This document shows, piece by piece, positions 26,399 to 34,286 of a stretch of DNA of 64,000 nt. Where the stretch lies: assembly GCA_964513925.1 (NCBI GenBank), contig CAZENR010000002.1, positions 47,952 to 111,951 on the forward strand, written 5' to 3'. Position numbers and translations under genes: made by a program. The first letter of the stretch is position 1. The number at the start of each line of letters is the position of its first letter. The notes under the pieces are model-generated. The model was given only the letters and a program-made list of their open reading frames with translations. It had not been told where the DNA came from and ran no database searches. Source of the stretch: DAORHV01 sp964513925. Its GTDB lineage: Bacteria > Patescibacteriota > Gracilibacteria > Peribacterales > Peribacteraceae.

Positions 26399-28240
26399 AT
26401 GCCGCACTTTATGCGCGTCATTCCTTCGCTGACGGACGACCAGACAGGCAAGCTGCAGGCGGCTGTGGTGGTGCCGTTGTACAACGAAACGGCGGAGACG
26501 GTTATCCCTACCCTGGAGGCCGTTGCCGTACAGGAAGGCATTGAAGATTTGCACTGGGCAGTCGTGTTGGTGTTCAACAACGCTGCACATGCACCGGAAC
26601 AGGTTGTTGCTGTCAATCGTGACACACACGCGCAATTGCATGCGCTGCTGCATCCGGATGTGGTGTTGGATCCTTCGCATCCATTGCACCGTTTGCACGG
26701 GCGTACATTTTTTGTAGATGCGTATTCGCCCGGACATGCGCCCAGCGTGTGCAATGTGGGCGTTGCCAGGCAACTGGGTGCCGACGTTGCCATGCAGCTG
26801 TTGCAGGACGATGGCCTGATGCATTGCACCGATGCGGATACGCGACTTGGACCCAAGCACCTCTCCTCAGGCAAGGAATTCTTTGCCGCTCACCCGAAGA
26901 TGGCCGCGGCCACCGGTCCGGTGGAATATCGTTGCGATACGCCGGAAGAAACCGCCGCGGTGCAGCTCGATCGTCTGTTCTGGCGATTGCGCGTACTGCG
27001 AAGAAAGCTGCAGTCGCCCGGAGAAGATGGGCCGAAACGCCAGCGGGTTCAACTGATGTCCGGTTGCAACATGGTAGTGCGCAAGCGTGCGTTCCCGGGC
27101 TTTCAGCCGATAGCAGGCGGCGAAGATACGCGGTTGTCCATGGACATTATCCGCAGTGGGGGAGAGATAGGCTTCTCGCAGGGATTTGCCGTGCAGACGT
27201 CCAGCCGGTTTTCGCAGCGTACGCACGAGCAGCATGGCGCGGGGCAATGGCTCAAGCGGCGCGCGGACATGCTTGCCGATGTCATGGCAGCGCCAGTCCC
27301 GAGCGTGGACCAGACTGAGTGGGCCGATGATTTGCTGACATGCTTAGACGATTGCATGCGGTTTCTGCCCGATCGCGAGGCATGGCGTAACCATCTGTTG
27401 CGATTCCGCAGCAGCGCCCCGAATGCAAGTCATCGCCTGACCACTGCGGAAGTCGATGAACTCTGGCAGTTTGTTGCCCTGCTGCCGCAGCACGTTTCTG
27501 CGGCCAGCAACGGGTTTTTGTTTCGCATGGCAGAGCGTTTTTCCGAAGCCGAGGATCGCTTTGCGCGCACCACCATGGGCGAGGCGTTGCAGGAGTACGA
27601 GACGGCGATTCGCGCCGAAGCAGAGCGTGACTCTAACCCGTTCGTTGCAACTGCCTTAGACCTTGCTGGTGTGGAATTTTCGATGATGGAGGCAATCGAG
27701 CGGCCGTATTTTGAGGGCAAGGGATTGCAGTCCCTGCATGGAGTGCGCAGAGCCCACTGGTCTGTTCGCTTGCTGGAAACCGTCGGTCGCCTGGCGCAGC
27801 AGTGGCGCACGTTGCATGCCGGCATTGCCATGGCGCGTGACGATGACGCGCAGTATGCAGCGCCTCTACAGGCAGTATCGGATGGCATGACGTACTACGC
27901 ATGCGCCAAACTTCTGGTGGAGCGCGTGAACGAATTCGTGGAACACGGCGGCGATGCCCGGAATCCGCAGCTGTTCAGTCACATCGATTTTTACATTGAC
28001 CAATTGGCCGGTATGACCGAGCTTTCGCCCCGCATTGCCCGCATGAATGCCGGGTTGCTGGAACGCTGCAAACAGGCGCTGTTTCTGCGTCGGCCAGGTC
28101 CGAACCCGAATGCATTGGAGCTTGCTATTTCCGTTGCATCCGGACTTGCAAACAGCATGGCAGGCGCCGTGCGTGAATGGAATACAGACGACCCACCAGC
28201 TCAAGAGGACGCAGTAGGACAAAATGCCCCGTTGTCTTAG
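26399..28240 (+). CDS. GT-A type glycosyltransferase-like protein
   Basis: A 613-aa protein whose N-terminal half looks like a family 2 glycosyltransferase: VVVPLYNETAETVIPTLEAV, a DAD-type metal site (CTDADTRLG), and FQPIAGGEDTRLSMDI as the acceptor-side ED motif. The C-terminal 300 residues are helical and unassigned. There is no membrane helix, so it is probably cytosolic and acts on a soluble or lipid-linked acceptor. The ATG at 26411 is an alternative start: TTGCGT-16-TAGAAT (26373-26400) ends ten nt before it. Confidence 0.7.
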   Translation: MPHFMRVIPSLTDDQTGKLQAAVVVPLYNETAETVIPTLEAVAVQEGIEDLHWAVVLVFNNAAHAPEQVVAVNRDTHAQLHALLHPDVVLDPSHPLHRLHGRTFFVDAYSPGHAPSVCNVGVARQLGADVAMQLLQDDGLMHCTDADTRLGPKHLSSGKEFFAAHPKMAAATGPVEYRCDTPEETAAVQLDRLFWRLRVLRRKLQSPGEDGPKRQRVQLMSGCNMVVRKRAFPGFQPIAGGEDTRLSMDIIRSGGEIGFSQGFAVQTSSRFSQRTHEQHGAGQWLKRRADMLADVMAAPVPSVDQTEWADDLLTCLDDCMRFLPDREAWRNHLLRFRSSAPNASHRLTTAEVDELWQFVALLPQHVSAASNGFLFRMAERFSEAEDRFARTTMGEALQEYETAIRAEAERDSNPFVATALDLAGVEFSMMEAIERPYFEGKGLQSLHGVRRAHWSVRLLETVGRLAQQWRTLHAGIAMARDDDAQYAAPLQAVSDGMTYYACAKLLVERVNEFVEHGGDARNPQLFSHIDFYIDQLAGMTELSPRIARMNAGLLERCKQALFLRRPGPNPNALELAISVASGLANSMAGAVREWNTDDPPAQEDAVGQNAPLS

Positions 28241-28842
28241 TGTTGTAGGCTAAGTACGCGTCGGTGCAGACGGCATTCAATGAATTGGCTCGCGCACACG
28301 CCCATGGCCACAATGCAGGCATACGCAAGCAGCAGTTGCGACACGGTTACGTCTTCGGGTAATAGCGATTTCAGCATTGCCAGGAAGAACGTGGTGTACC
28401 ACGACGTCGCAGACACTGCCCCAAGCCCGAAGGCCAGGTGCCTTAACCTTCTGAGCTTTGGCGTGGAACGGTGGTGAGAGGTAAACGAGAGTTGTACCAG
28501 TTTGGGACTTACGCATCCGTGCAACACCAGTCCGTTGAGCGTGAGTACGCCCACGATCGCCATTTTCACTATGAACGCCGCAGACGCGTTATATTTTGGC
28601 ATGTTGGGTACATACAGCGCCGCACCCGAAATGATGATGAGTACGAGCGAGCCGAGAATGACATGCGACACCGCGCGCATGACATCTGCTTCTTTGTTGG
28701 AAATGCGGAAGTCCTTTAGAAACTTAAAGAACAGCATGTCTGCAATCGTGGCTCCGCCCAGGCCGACGCATACACCTAAAATGTGCATGGAGAGCCAGAA
28801 GCGCGGGTGCAGGAATAACAGCGACTCCAAGGCATCGATCAT
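28237..28842 (-). CDS. Membrane protein, unknown, 201 aa
   Basis: About five transmembrane helices with conserved-looking His residues (HPRFWLSMHILG, AVSHVILG), which resembles small heme-binding or electron-transfer membrane proteins. I cannot assign a family. TAGCAT on the minus strand at 28849-28854 is six nt before the ATG. Its 3' end overlaps that of the glycosyltransferase gene by four bases (convergent). Confidence 0.7.
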   Translation of the reverse strand: MIDALESLLFLHPRFWLSMHILGVCVGLGGATIADMLFFKFLKDFRISNKEADVMRAVSHVILGSLVLIIISGAALYVPNMPKYNASAAFIVKMAIVGVLTLNGLVLHGCVSPKLVQLSFTSHHRSTPKLRRLRHLAFGLGAVSATSWYTTFFLAMLKSLLPEDVTVSQLLLAYACIVAMGVCASQFIECRLHRRVLSLQH

Positions 28843-28886
28843 GCGCCGATGCTAGCGCATCTTATGCCGGTTGTAACTGCGTATGC

Positions 28887-29921
28887 CTAGCGGCGTACCA
28901 TCACCGCAGTGGGATGCGTTCCATCGCGCGCATCGAATTGGTCTGCAAGCAGCGTTCCGGCTATGTCCACAAACGGCGGGTTAGGCGTATCCAACGATGT
29001 CTTAAAGCATACGTTATGCCGAATGCCGTGCGCCGCCATGTACGCCTCCCCGTAGACGGTGCGCAATTCTGCGTCGGAGAAAATGAAGTTGCGGATATCG
29101 CTCTGTGCATTCAGCGTCTTGGGTGTTGCGGCGCTGATGAAGCGATTGATGACATTGCCATGTTCGTCTCTGGCAACCATGGCGTGGCGTGCAATGATGC
29201 GCGCTATGCCGCGCACGATATCGTGCAGCTCCTGTCGCTTGTCGGCGTTGCCGCGCATGATGACTTCCATGTATGTGGCATCGAACCGGCTGCGCATGTC
29301 GGCCGGAATGAGGCCGTTTACCATGTCGGCACGTTGTTGCGCGTCGTTGCCTTCCAGTACCACCGCGCCGCGTTCCTCATGCCAATCCACGCCGCAGCCC
29401 GCAGCGGCGTAATCACGCGTTTCGTACTGCAGCGCTCCTGCAGGAACGCTTCCGGCCATCAGCGCTTGCTGTACCAATTTCAGCGTCTCCTTGAAGAGGG
29501 CTTGCGGGGTTGTTCCAGGCGGTGAGGTACGCAGCATGTGCGCCATGAATGCCGGGTCGGCAAGCACTGCAACCTTCCCCAGCTTGGCGCGGTTGGCAGC
29601 CACCAGTTCTTCCACCAGATCTTGGGAGTGAATTTCTATGGACGAGCCGTACACCACCGGCACGGGTTGCTGCAGGCCGTTCTTTTGCTGCAGTGCTACG
29701 ACATCGCGCACGAAGACTAGGAATTCGTTCATGGCATCTGCAACGCGCGTATGTGCTGCACCCAGGGTGCGCGTGTTCACGCCCAGCGACTGGTCAATGA
29801 CCATGGAACGCTTGTCGCTCCCGCGTACGGCGGTCCAGGTCATTTTGCGCGGCATGGCATCGTCCGCGCGACCCGTGCAGCCGCCGTAAATAGCCGTGGC
29901 AATGGCGAAGTGTTCTTTCAA
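28887..29921 (-). CDS. Hypothetical protein, 344 aa, probable TTG start
   Basis: A soluble protein of no recognised family with alternating helical and strand segments. It contains short motifs such as PVPVVYGSSIEIHS and NVCFKTSLDTPNPPF. A TTG at 29957 is part of the -35 box: TTGACT (29952-29957), a 16-nt spacer and TACAAT (29930-29935). The TTG at 29921, eight nt after TACAAT, is therefore the likely start on a leaderless mRNA. The first internal ATG is about 25 residues further in. Confidence 0.65.
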   Translation of the reverse strand: MKEHFAIATAIYGGCTGRADDAMPRKMTWTAVRGSDKRSMVIDQSLGVNTRTLGAAHTRVADAMNEFLVFVRDVVALQQKNGLQQPVPVVYGSSIEIHSQDLVEELVAANRAKLGKVAVLADPAFMAHMLRTSPPGTTPQALFKETLKLVQQALMAGSVPAGALQYETRDYAAAGCGVDWHEERGAVVLEGNDAQQRADMVNGLIPADMRSRFDATYMEVIMRGNADKRQELHDIVRGIARIIARHAMVARDEHGNVINRFISAATPKTLNAQSDIRNFIFSDAELRTVYGEAYMAAHGIRHNVCFKTSLDTPNPPFVDIAGTLLADQFDARDGTHPTAVMVRR

Positions 29922-29929
29922 AGTGTGCG

Positions 29930-29957
29930 ATTGTACAGCGCGAGCAAACTCAGTCAA
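29930..29957 (-). promoter_or_regulatory. Promoter of the 28887-29921 gene
   Basis: On the minus strand, TTGACT at 29952-29957 and TACAAT at 29930-29935 are separated by 16 nt. The -10 box ends eight nt before a TTG codon. Confidence 0.6.
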
Positions 29958-30012
29958 TCATCTGACACGGGCGGCTCCGCTTGGCGTTCCTGCTTTTTTG
30001 CTCGTACAAGAA

Positions 30013-30038
30013 AAGACCGCCTGCAGAGAGACGGTCTT
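30013..30038 (-). terminator. Rho-independent terminator of the 30109-30687 gene
   Basis: On the minus strand AAGACCG pairs with CGGTCTT around a 12-nt loop and is followed by T-rich sequence. It lies about 70 nt past the stop codon. A second imperfect hairpin (CGATAG/CTATCG around 30069-30099) lies between. Confidence 0.6.
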
Positions 30039-30108
30039 ACACCTGTTGCACATGGGAGTCCTCGTGGCGATAGCCCGCCTTTTTTGCGGCACTATCGGTT
30101 AAGATGAA

Positions 30109-30687
30109 TTAGCGCTTCTTCGGTGGCCAAACTTTGGCGATGCGTTGGGATTTGAGATAGGCCAACCGGTCGCGCCATGTCGGCCAACGCATCATGATGA
30201 GGGCAAAGAGTTCACCGGCTTGTTTTCCCGGCAGTACTCGGTCTAAAAGGGCGTTGATGATCTTGTCGTTCACCTCGGGCTCTTTTGGGTCGGGCTCGCA
30301 TTTTTGCAGCTGTGCAAAGAGGTCGTCGAAGTCCAATCCCTCGATGACTTCTCGGACAGTTGGCTTCTTGCCTTCAATCGCCTCGATGATCGCCTCGACA
30401 AACTCTTGTTCATCCATGGGCTTTTCAGCTGTACCGACAATGGCTTTTTGCCACTCTTGCCATTCCAGGCCATATGCCAGTTGAACGATCCTGCCGGTGA
30501 TTTTCCCAGGCAGAAGATCATCTCGCCGCATGAGCTCGATGAGCTCTGGCCGGACCGCCGGCTCTTGCCAAGACTTGCTCAGCAGAAGCTGAAACAGGAA
30601 CTCGCAGAGCGCCATCCATGCGTACTCTTTGAGCTTGTCGGGTGGCATGCCCGCACTTGGGGTGTGCACCCCATTCTTTTCACTCAC
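30109..30687 (-). CDS. Hypothetical protein, 192 aa, with real Shine-Dalgarno and GTG start
   Basis: A soluble helical acidic protein with a basic C-terminus (KVWPPKKR). The family is not recognised. The region EFVEAIIEAIEGKKPTVREVIEGLDFDDL suggests a helical bundle. The GTG at 30687 is preceded by GGAG with five nt spacing, the only clear Shine-Dalgarno sequence in the window. A perfect-arm palindrome lies 31 nt upstream. These signals differ from the neighbours' and suggest foreign origin or special regulation. Confidence 0.7.
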   Translation of the reverse strand: MSEKNGVHTPSAGMPPDKLKEYAWMALCEFLFQLLLSKSWQEPAVRPELIELMRRDDLLPGKITGRIVQLAYGLEWQEWQKAIVGTAEKPMDEQEFVEAIIEAIEGKKPTVREVIEGLDFDDLFAQLQKCEPDPKEPEVNDKIINALLDRVLPGKQAGELFALIMMRWPTWRDRLAYLKSQRIAKVWPPKKR

Positions 30688-30717
30688 GATTTCTCCTATG
30701 TAGCAAAGGAACAATTT

Positions 30718-30740
30718 GATGCAACCACAGTGGCTGCATC
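30718..30740. promoter_or_regulatory. 23-bp palindrome, operator-like
   Basis: The arms GATGCA/TGCATC and CCAC/GTGG are symmetric about base 30729 with one mismatched pair. The arm includes a TTGCAT that could be the -35 of a minus-strand promoter, with TACATA 16 nt further on. A dimeric regulator bound here would block the 30109-30687 gene. Confidence 0.5.
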
Positions 30741-30933
30741 GCAAAAATCCTGTGTCATACCCTGTGCGAAGTCACGGGCATTTGACGCATATTGCCGTGA
30801 CGAATGTTCGCCGTCAGCCTGGGTTGTTCTCGGCTGCATGCGGAGTGGAAGCATTGCTGACGAATGGCAGTCATCAGGCCGTGGATACAATGATGTTCCG
30901 TATATTTCTTACATGTTTTTACATAATGCGCGA

Positions 30934-30952
30934 AGACAAGCTCCGCTTGTCT
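30934..30952. repeat. Perfect 8-bp hairpin
   Basis: AGACAAGC and GCTTGTCT flank a three-base loop. It lies in the 280-bp noncoding stretch between tRNA-Gln and the 30687 start, which otherwise shows no coding signal. Confidence 0.4.
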
Positions 30953-30980
30953 GGAGCGCCACCTTGCCGAAAAGATAGTC

Positions 30981-31013
30981 CACGAAAGAAAAACCGGAGG
31001 TTTGTCTTTCGTG
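30981..31013 (-). terminator. Probable terminator after tRNA-Gln
   Basis: The outer arms CACGAAAGA/TCTTTCGTG enclose an inner AAACC-tcc-GGTTT stem that is followed on the minus strand by a short T-rich run. It begins nine nt past the encoded CCA end. Confidence 0.5.
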
Positions 31014-31024
31014 AAATGTCTTGG

Positions 31025-31096
31025 CTGGGGAGGAGGGATTCGAACCCCCGTATGACGGGTTCAGAGCCCGTTGCCTTACCGCTTGGCGACTCCCCA
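31025..31096 (-). tRNA. tRNA-Gln (anticodon CTG)
   Basis: A 72-nt cloverleaf on the minus strand: acceptor TGGGGAG/CTCCCCA, D-arm with CCAAGCGGTAAGG, anticodon loop CTCTGAA (anticodon CTG, reads CAG), and T-arm GGTTCGAATCC. CCA is encoded at 31022-31024. It has its own promoter at 31136-31164. Confidence 0.96.
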
Positions 31097-31135
31097 ACGG
31101 AGTACCCTGCACGCATTCCGTGCCAGGGCTGGGGC

Positions 31136-31185
31136 AGTTTACAACGGGGTGAATAAGTTGACAACTACGTGATGCTCATTATTCT
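31136..31185. promoter_or_regulatory. Divergent promoters with overlapping -35 boxes (tRNA-Gln and radical SAM gene)
   Basis: Plus strand: TTGACA (31158-31163), 16 nt, TATTCT (31180-31185), start near 31192. Minus strand: TTGTCA (31159-31164), 17 nt, TAAACT (31136-31141), start near 31129. The two -35 boxes are the same bases, GTTGACAAC, read in opposite directions. Confidence 0.7.
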
Positions 31186-31200
31186 ACGGCCTCATTTTTT

Positions 31201-32124
31201 ATGAACGCCCCATCGTTGTCCCTACAGGAGGCAGAACCAGCATACCGCGCTCAGCAACTTGTGGTTCGCACCACAGACAACGCCGTGCAGTCGCTGGACC
31301 CGTCGCAGTTTCGCGCCATAGAGGCTGTGCCGCAGTTTGCCGCCCGCTGGGCGCAGGATGCCGCGAAGCTGTACGGAAACGACCGCGTGCTTACGGCCAC
31401 GGTCAATGCATCTGGCGCGTGTCCCATCGGGAAAAAGGCATTATGCGGCCAGTATTGCTTTGCGCACCGATCCTGGTCCGGTTCTACGTCGCCCCGTCCG
31501 CATACTCCGCTCTTGTATTTGCAGGATGCGCGTCGCTTGGAGGAGTTAGGCGTGGATGTCGGCATTTTTCTCTCCTATGACACCGAACCGTTTCCCGGCG
31601 GCGTTATTTCTGATATCTCCGCCAAATTATTGCGAGTCATGACCGAGGCACCGCCCAGATCGTTGTTGGTGCACAGTCATGCCGCACATGTGGGTGATCC
31701 GGAGATTGTTTCGCTCATGCGCGATGTATCGCAGGCAACAGAGCTGATTGTGGGCATCGGTTTTGAAACCGATGCGGAAGATACCGGTTCGTTGCATCCG
31801 CATTTTCATTCCGTGGCAGACCGTTTCCGTGCCATAGAACGGTTGGCAGACGCGGGGGTAAAAACGCAGGCATCGACAACACCGTTGCTGGGCTTTCGTG
31901 ACTTCCCCGGTTTTGTGCGCTCCTTTTATAACGCGGGCGTGCACCGCCTGATGACCGGTGAACTGCGCAAGGAATTCCTGGGCGGCGGAACCAAAAAAGC
32001 CAACGGCTTGCATATCCAGGGTTTGCAGGCGCCGACCGAACAAGAGGCGCTGGACATTGCGCGGCAGCACCCGTTTCCGGGCGGCGTGGAAGTGCGCGAG
32101 ACGTTCTACGTCACCATGACGTAG
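31201..32124 (+). CDS. SPL/COG1533-like radical SAM protein with atypical Cys spacing
   Basis: A 307-aa protein whose layout follows the spore-photoproduct-lyase-like radical SAM family. A Cys cluster is followed by FLSYDTEPFPG (like the family's TDPYQP region), SLLVHSHAAHVGD, a GFET strand and AGVKTQASTTPLL. The cysteines are C74, C82 and C86, spaced Cx7Cx3C rather than Cx3Cx2C, though CGQYCFAH resembles the family's CxYCYA end. The reaction is unknown; RNA or DNA modification is possible. A perfect TTGACA promoter leaves a leader of about nine nt. Confidence 0.65.
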   Translation: MNAPSLSLQEAEPAYRAQQLVVRTTDNAVQSLDPSQFRAIEAVPQFAARWAQDAAKLYGNDRVLTATVNASGACPIGKKALCGQYCFAHRSWSGSTSPRPHTPLLYLQDARRLEELGVDVGIFLSYDTEPFPGGVISDISAKLLRVMTEAPPRSLLVHSHAAHVGDPEIVSLMRDVSQATELIVGIGFETDAEDTGSLHPHFHSVADRFRAIERLADAGVKTQASTTPLLGFRDFPGFVRSFYNAGVHRLMTGELRKEFLGGGTKKANGLHIQGLQAPTEQEALDIARQHPFPGGVEVRETFYVTMT

Positions 32125-32175
32125 TGTTGCGGGAATGCCCTGCCACGCTCAGCATCGGTTGTTGCAACTACGTTC

Positions 32176-33654
32176 TTAGCTCAATTCGTTCTGACAGTCG
32201 CTGTTACAGCCGTCGCCGTTGTTTTGGTTGTAGTCGTCACAGGTTTCGCCGCCGTCTATGGTTCCGTTGCCGCAGCGGCAAGAACCGGCACAACCGTCGC
32301 CGTTACTCGTATTGCCGTCGTCGCAGGTTTCGCCGTCGGTGATATTGGTATGACCGTCGCCGCAGATCACTTGCGTGCAGTCGCTGTCGCAGCCGACAAC
32401 ATCTCCTGCGCCGGAGTCGCAGTATTCGACGCCGCTGCGCACGTATCCATCGCCGCAGGTGGCGTTTTGGCAGTTGATGCAGGCATCGGTATTGTCCCCG
32501 TTGCCATCGTCGCATACTTCCCCGGCCACGGCATTAATTCTGGTATCGCCGCATGTCACGTTGGTGCAGTCGCCGTCGCAACTAAGGCTGTCGCTTGGGC
32601 CCATGTCGCACTGTTCTGTGCCCGCTGTAATGTTGTCGCCGCAGGTGGTGCCGCATACGCTCGGCGTGCCGGCGCATGACCAGCCGCTTTCCACGGTGCC
32701 GCAGTTGCAGCCGTCGTTGCTCATGGTGTTGCCGTCGTCGCAGCTTTCGCCGTAGGCGGGATTGGCGTAACTGTCGCCGCAGGCCGGAGCGGTGCAGTTG
32801 CCGTCGCAGAAGTAGTTGTCCGCACCCATGTCGCACTCCTCGTAGCCGATATAGGTGTAGCTGTCGCCGCAGGTTGCGTTGTGGCAGGCGGCACATGCAT
32901 CGGCGTTGTTCTCGTTGCCATCGTCGCATGTCTCTCCCGCTGCGGCATTCACCGTGCCATCTCCGCAGGCCGCCGCCGTGCAGTCTAAGTCGCAGTATGC
33001 CGTCTCACCGTTCGCGTCACATGTTTCGCCTTCCTCCACTGCGCCGTTGCCGCACACTCCCGCGGCAATGCTACTGGATGGTGCCGGGGCCTCGGTGCTG
33101 CACGTTGCGCTGCAGCCGTCACCGCTGGTTTGATTCCCGTCATCGCACGTTTCCCCCGCATCCACCACGCTGTTGCCGCAGTCTGGTACGTCTTCCGCGG
33201 TGCTGTTGCCGCAGCGTTGCACATCTCCGACGGGCAGGTAATCGCAGCAGAACACCGGCCGGGAGGCGGAGTCCTGGTATACGCGGTAGCCGGTGTAGAG
33301 CACATCTGCTTCGCGCGGGTCTTGCGGCAGCGATGCCAAATATTCTGGTACCAGCGCATCAATGTTGATGCACGTGGCGTCCGTTTGCGAGGCGCGGCAA
33401 ACGCGCTTGGCATTAGCAGCGCCCGTGGGCGCGCTGGCGATGGGGTTGGTTCCCTCGCCGATCATGTGCTGAAGTACCGCGTTCTGTTGTTCGCGAATCA
33501 TGCTGCGCCGCTTGGCATGCTGCGCATCTTCCATCTGCTTGCCCGGGTTGATGGCGACGATAACGATGGAAGCAATCACGCCGACAACACCGATGACGAT
33601 CAGCAGTTCCAGTAGCGTAAACCCGGGCCGAACAGGGCTCCGTGCATGCGTCAT
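32176..33654 (-). CDS. Type IV prepilin-like protein with about ten Cys-rich DUF4215-type repeats
   Basis: A 492-aa exported protein. The prepilin N-terminus GFTLLELLIVIGVV is preceded by a short basic leader, so PilD-type cleavage before Phe is expected. A pilin-like region reaches about residue 155. From about 159 to the end run some ten repeats of the form CGNGxxxxGETCDDGN, each with four to six Cys. Such Asp/Cys-rich repeats should be disulfide-stabilised and may bind Ca2+. The ATG overlaps the upstream gene's TGA (ATGA). It is probably a pseudopilin or surface adhesin displayed through a pilus-type system. Confidence 0.85.
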   Translation of the reverse strand: MTHARSPVRPGFTLLELLIVIGVVGVIASIVIVAINPGKQMEDAQHAKRRSMIREQQNAVLQHMIGEGTNPIASAPTGAANAKRVCRASQTDATCINIDALVPEYLASLPQDPREADVLYTGYRVYQDSASRPVFCCDYLPVGDVQRCGNSTAEDVPDCGNSVVDAGETCDDGNQTSGDGCSATCSTEAPAPSSSIAAGVCGNGAVEEGETCDANGETAYCDLDCTAAACGDGTVNAAAGETCDDGNENNADACAACHNATCGDSYTYIGYEECDMGADNYFCDGNCTAPACGDSYANPAYGESCDDGNTMSNDGCNCGTVESGWSCAGTPSVCGTTCGDNITAGTEQCDMGPSDSLSCDGDCTNVTCGDTRINAVAGEVCDDGNGDNTDACINCQNATCGDGYVRSGVEYCDSGAGDVVGCDSDCTQVICGDGHTNITDGETCDDGNTSNGDGCAGSCRCGNGTIDGGETCDDYNQNNGDGCNSDCQNELS

Positions 33655-34250
33655 CGAAGCGAGAGCAGGAAGTACGTGCCGATAGCCGAACACACCAGCA
33701 AGATGTTGCCGCCTACCGGCCATTGCCGCAGTTGTTTGCCGTGCCGCAATTGCAGTGCCAAGAGCCAGGCGCATGCGCCGCAGAGCAGTGCTGCGAGCAC
33801 GGCTCCGCCGGGCGCATTGGCGCGCACGAACGTGGCCACAGCGGTTCCCAGCGTTACTCCCGCATTGAGCGACAACCCCACAATACGCGCGCGAACCGAT
33901 TGCAGTTCCGTTCCCACCGCAATCACCAGTACCAGCAGCAACGGGCCGAAGATCGCAACGAACTCATACGGCCGTTCCGACAGCATGCCGGGAGTGAACA
34001 GCGTCATGCACAGCAGTGCGATGCATAGCACCTGGTAAGCGATAATGCGTGACGATGGCAAATGCGGATGTTCGAATTCCACTTTGTCCAAGCGCATGTT
34101 ATCCATCTGCTTCAGCCGAATGGCGCGCGCCCAAACCACGCACAGCATGCCCGTAAGCACGCAGATGGCGCTGAAGGAAAAGACGCGCAACGACAGAGAT
34201 GACGCAAGCTGGTCGTATATTCTGTAGAGAACAACGGAAAGCGAAGGCAT
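33651..34250 (-). CDS. Membrane protein, 199 aa, upstream of the prepilin
   Basis: Five to six predicted helices, no family recognised. The start at 34250 is favoured because TACACT on the minus strand at 34259-34264 ends eight nt upstream; the longer frame would overlap that box. Coupling by ATGA to the prepilin gene suggests a role in the same surface structure. Confidence 0.65.
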   Translation of the reverse strand: MPSLSVVLYRIYDQLASSLSLRVFSFSAICVLTGMLCVVWARAIRLKQMDNMRLDKVEFEHPHLPSSRIIAYQVLCIALLCMTLFTPGMLSERPYEFVAIFGPLLLVLVIAVGTELQSVRARIVGLSLNAGVTLGTAVATFVRANAPGGAVLAALLCGACAWLLALQLRHGKQLRQWPVGGNILLVCSAIGTYFLLSLR

Positions 34251-34286
34251 TGGATGCAAGTGTAGCACGCTGTTGTCAGGGCTTGG

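Noticed and set aside
32250..33200. CRISPR-like or tandem DNA repeat
   Set aside because: The periodicity is protein-level (Cys-rich repeats) with variable length, not identical DNA repeats with spacers.
32224..33615. Open frames on the plus strand across the Cys-rich repeats
   Set aside because: They are shadows caused by the repeated codons of the prepilin fusion.
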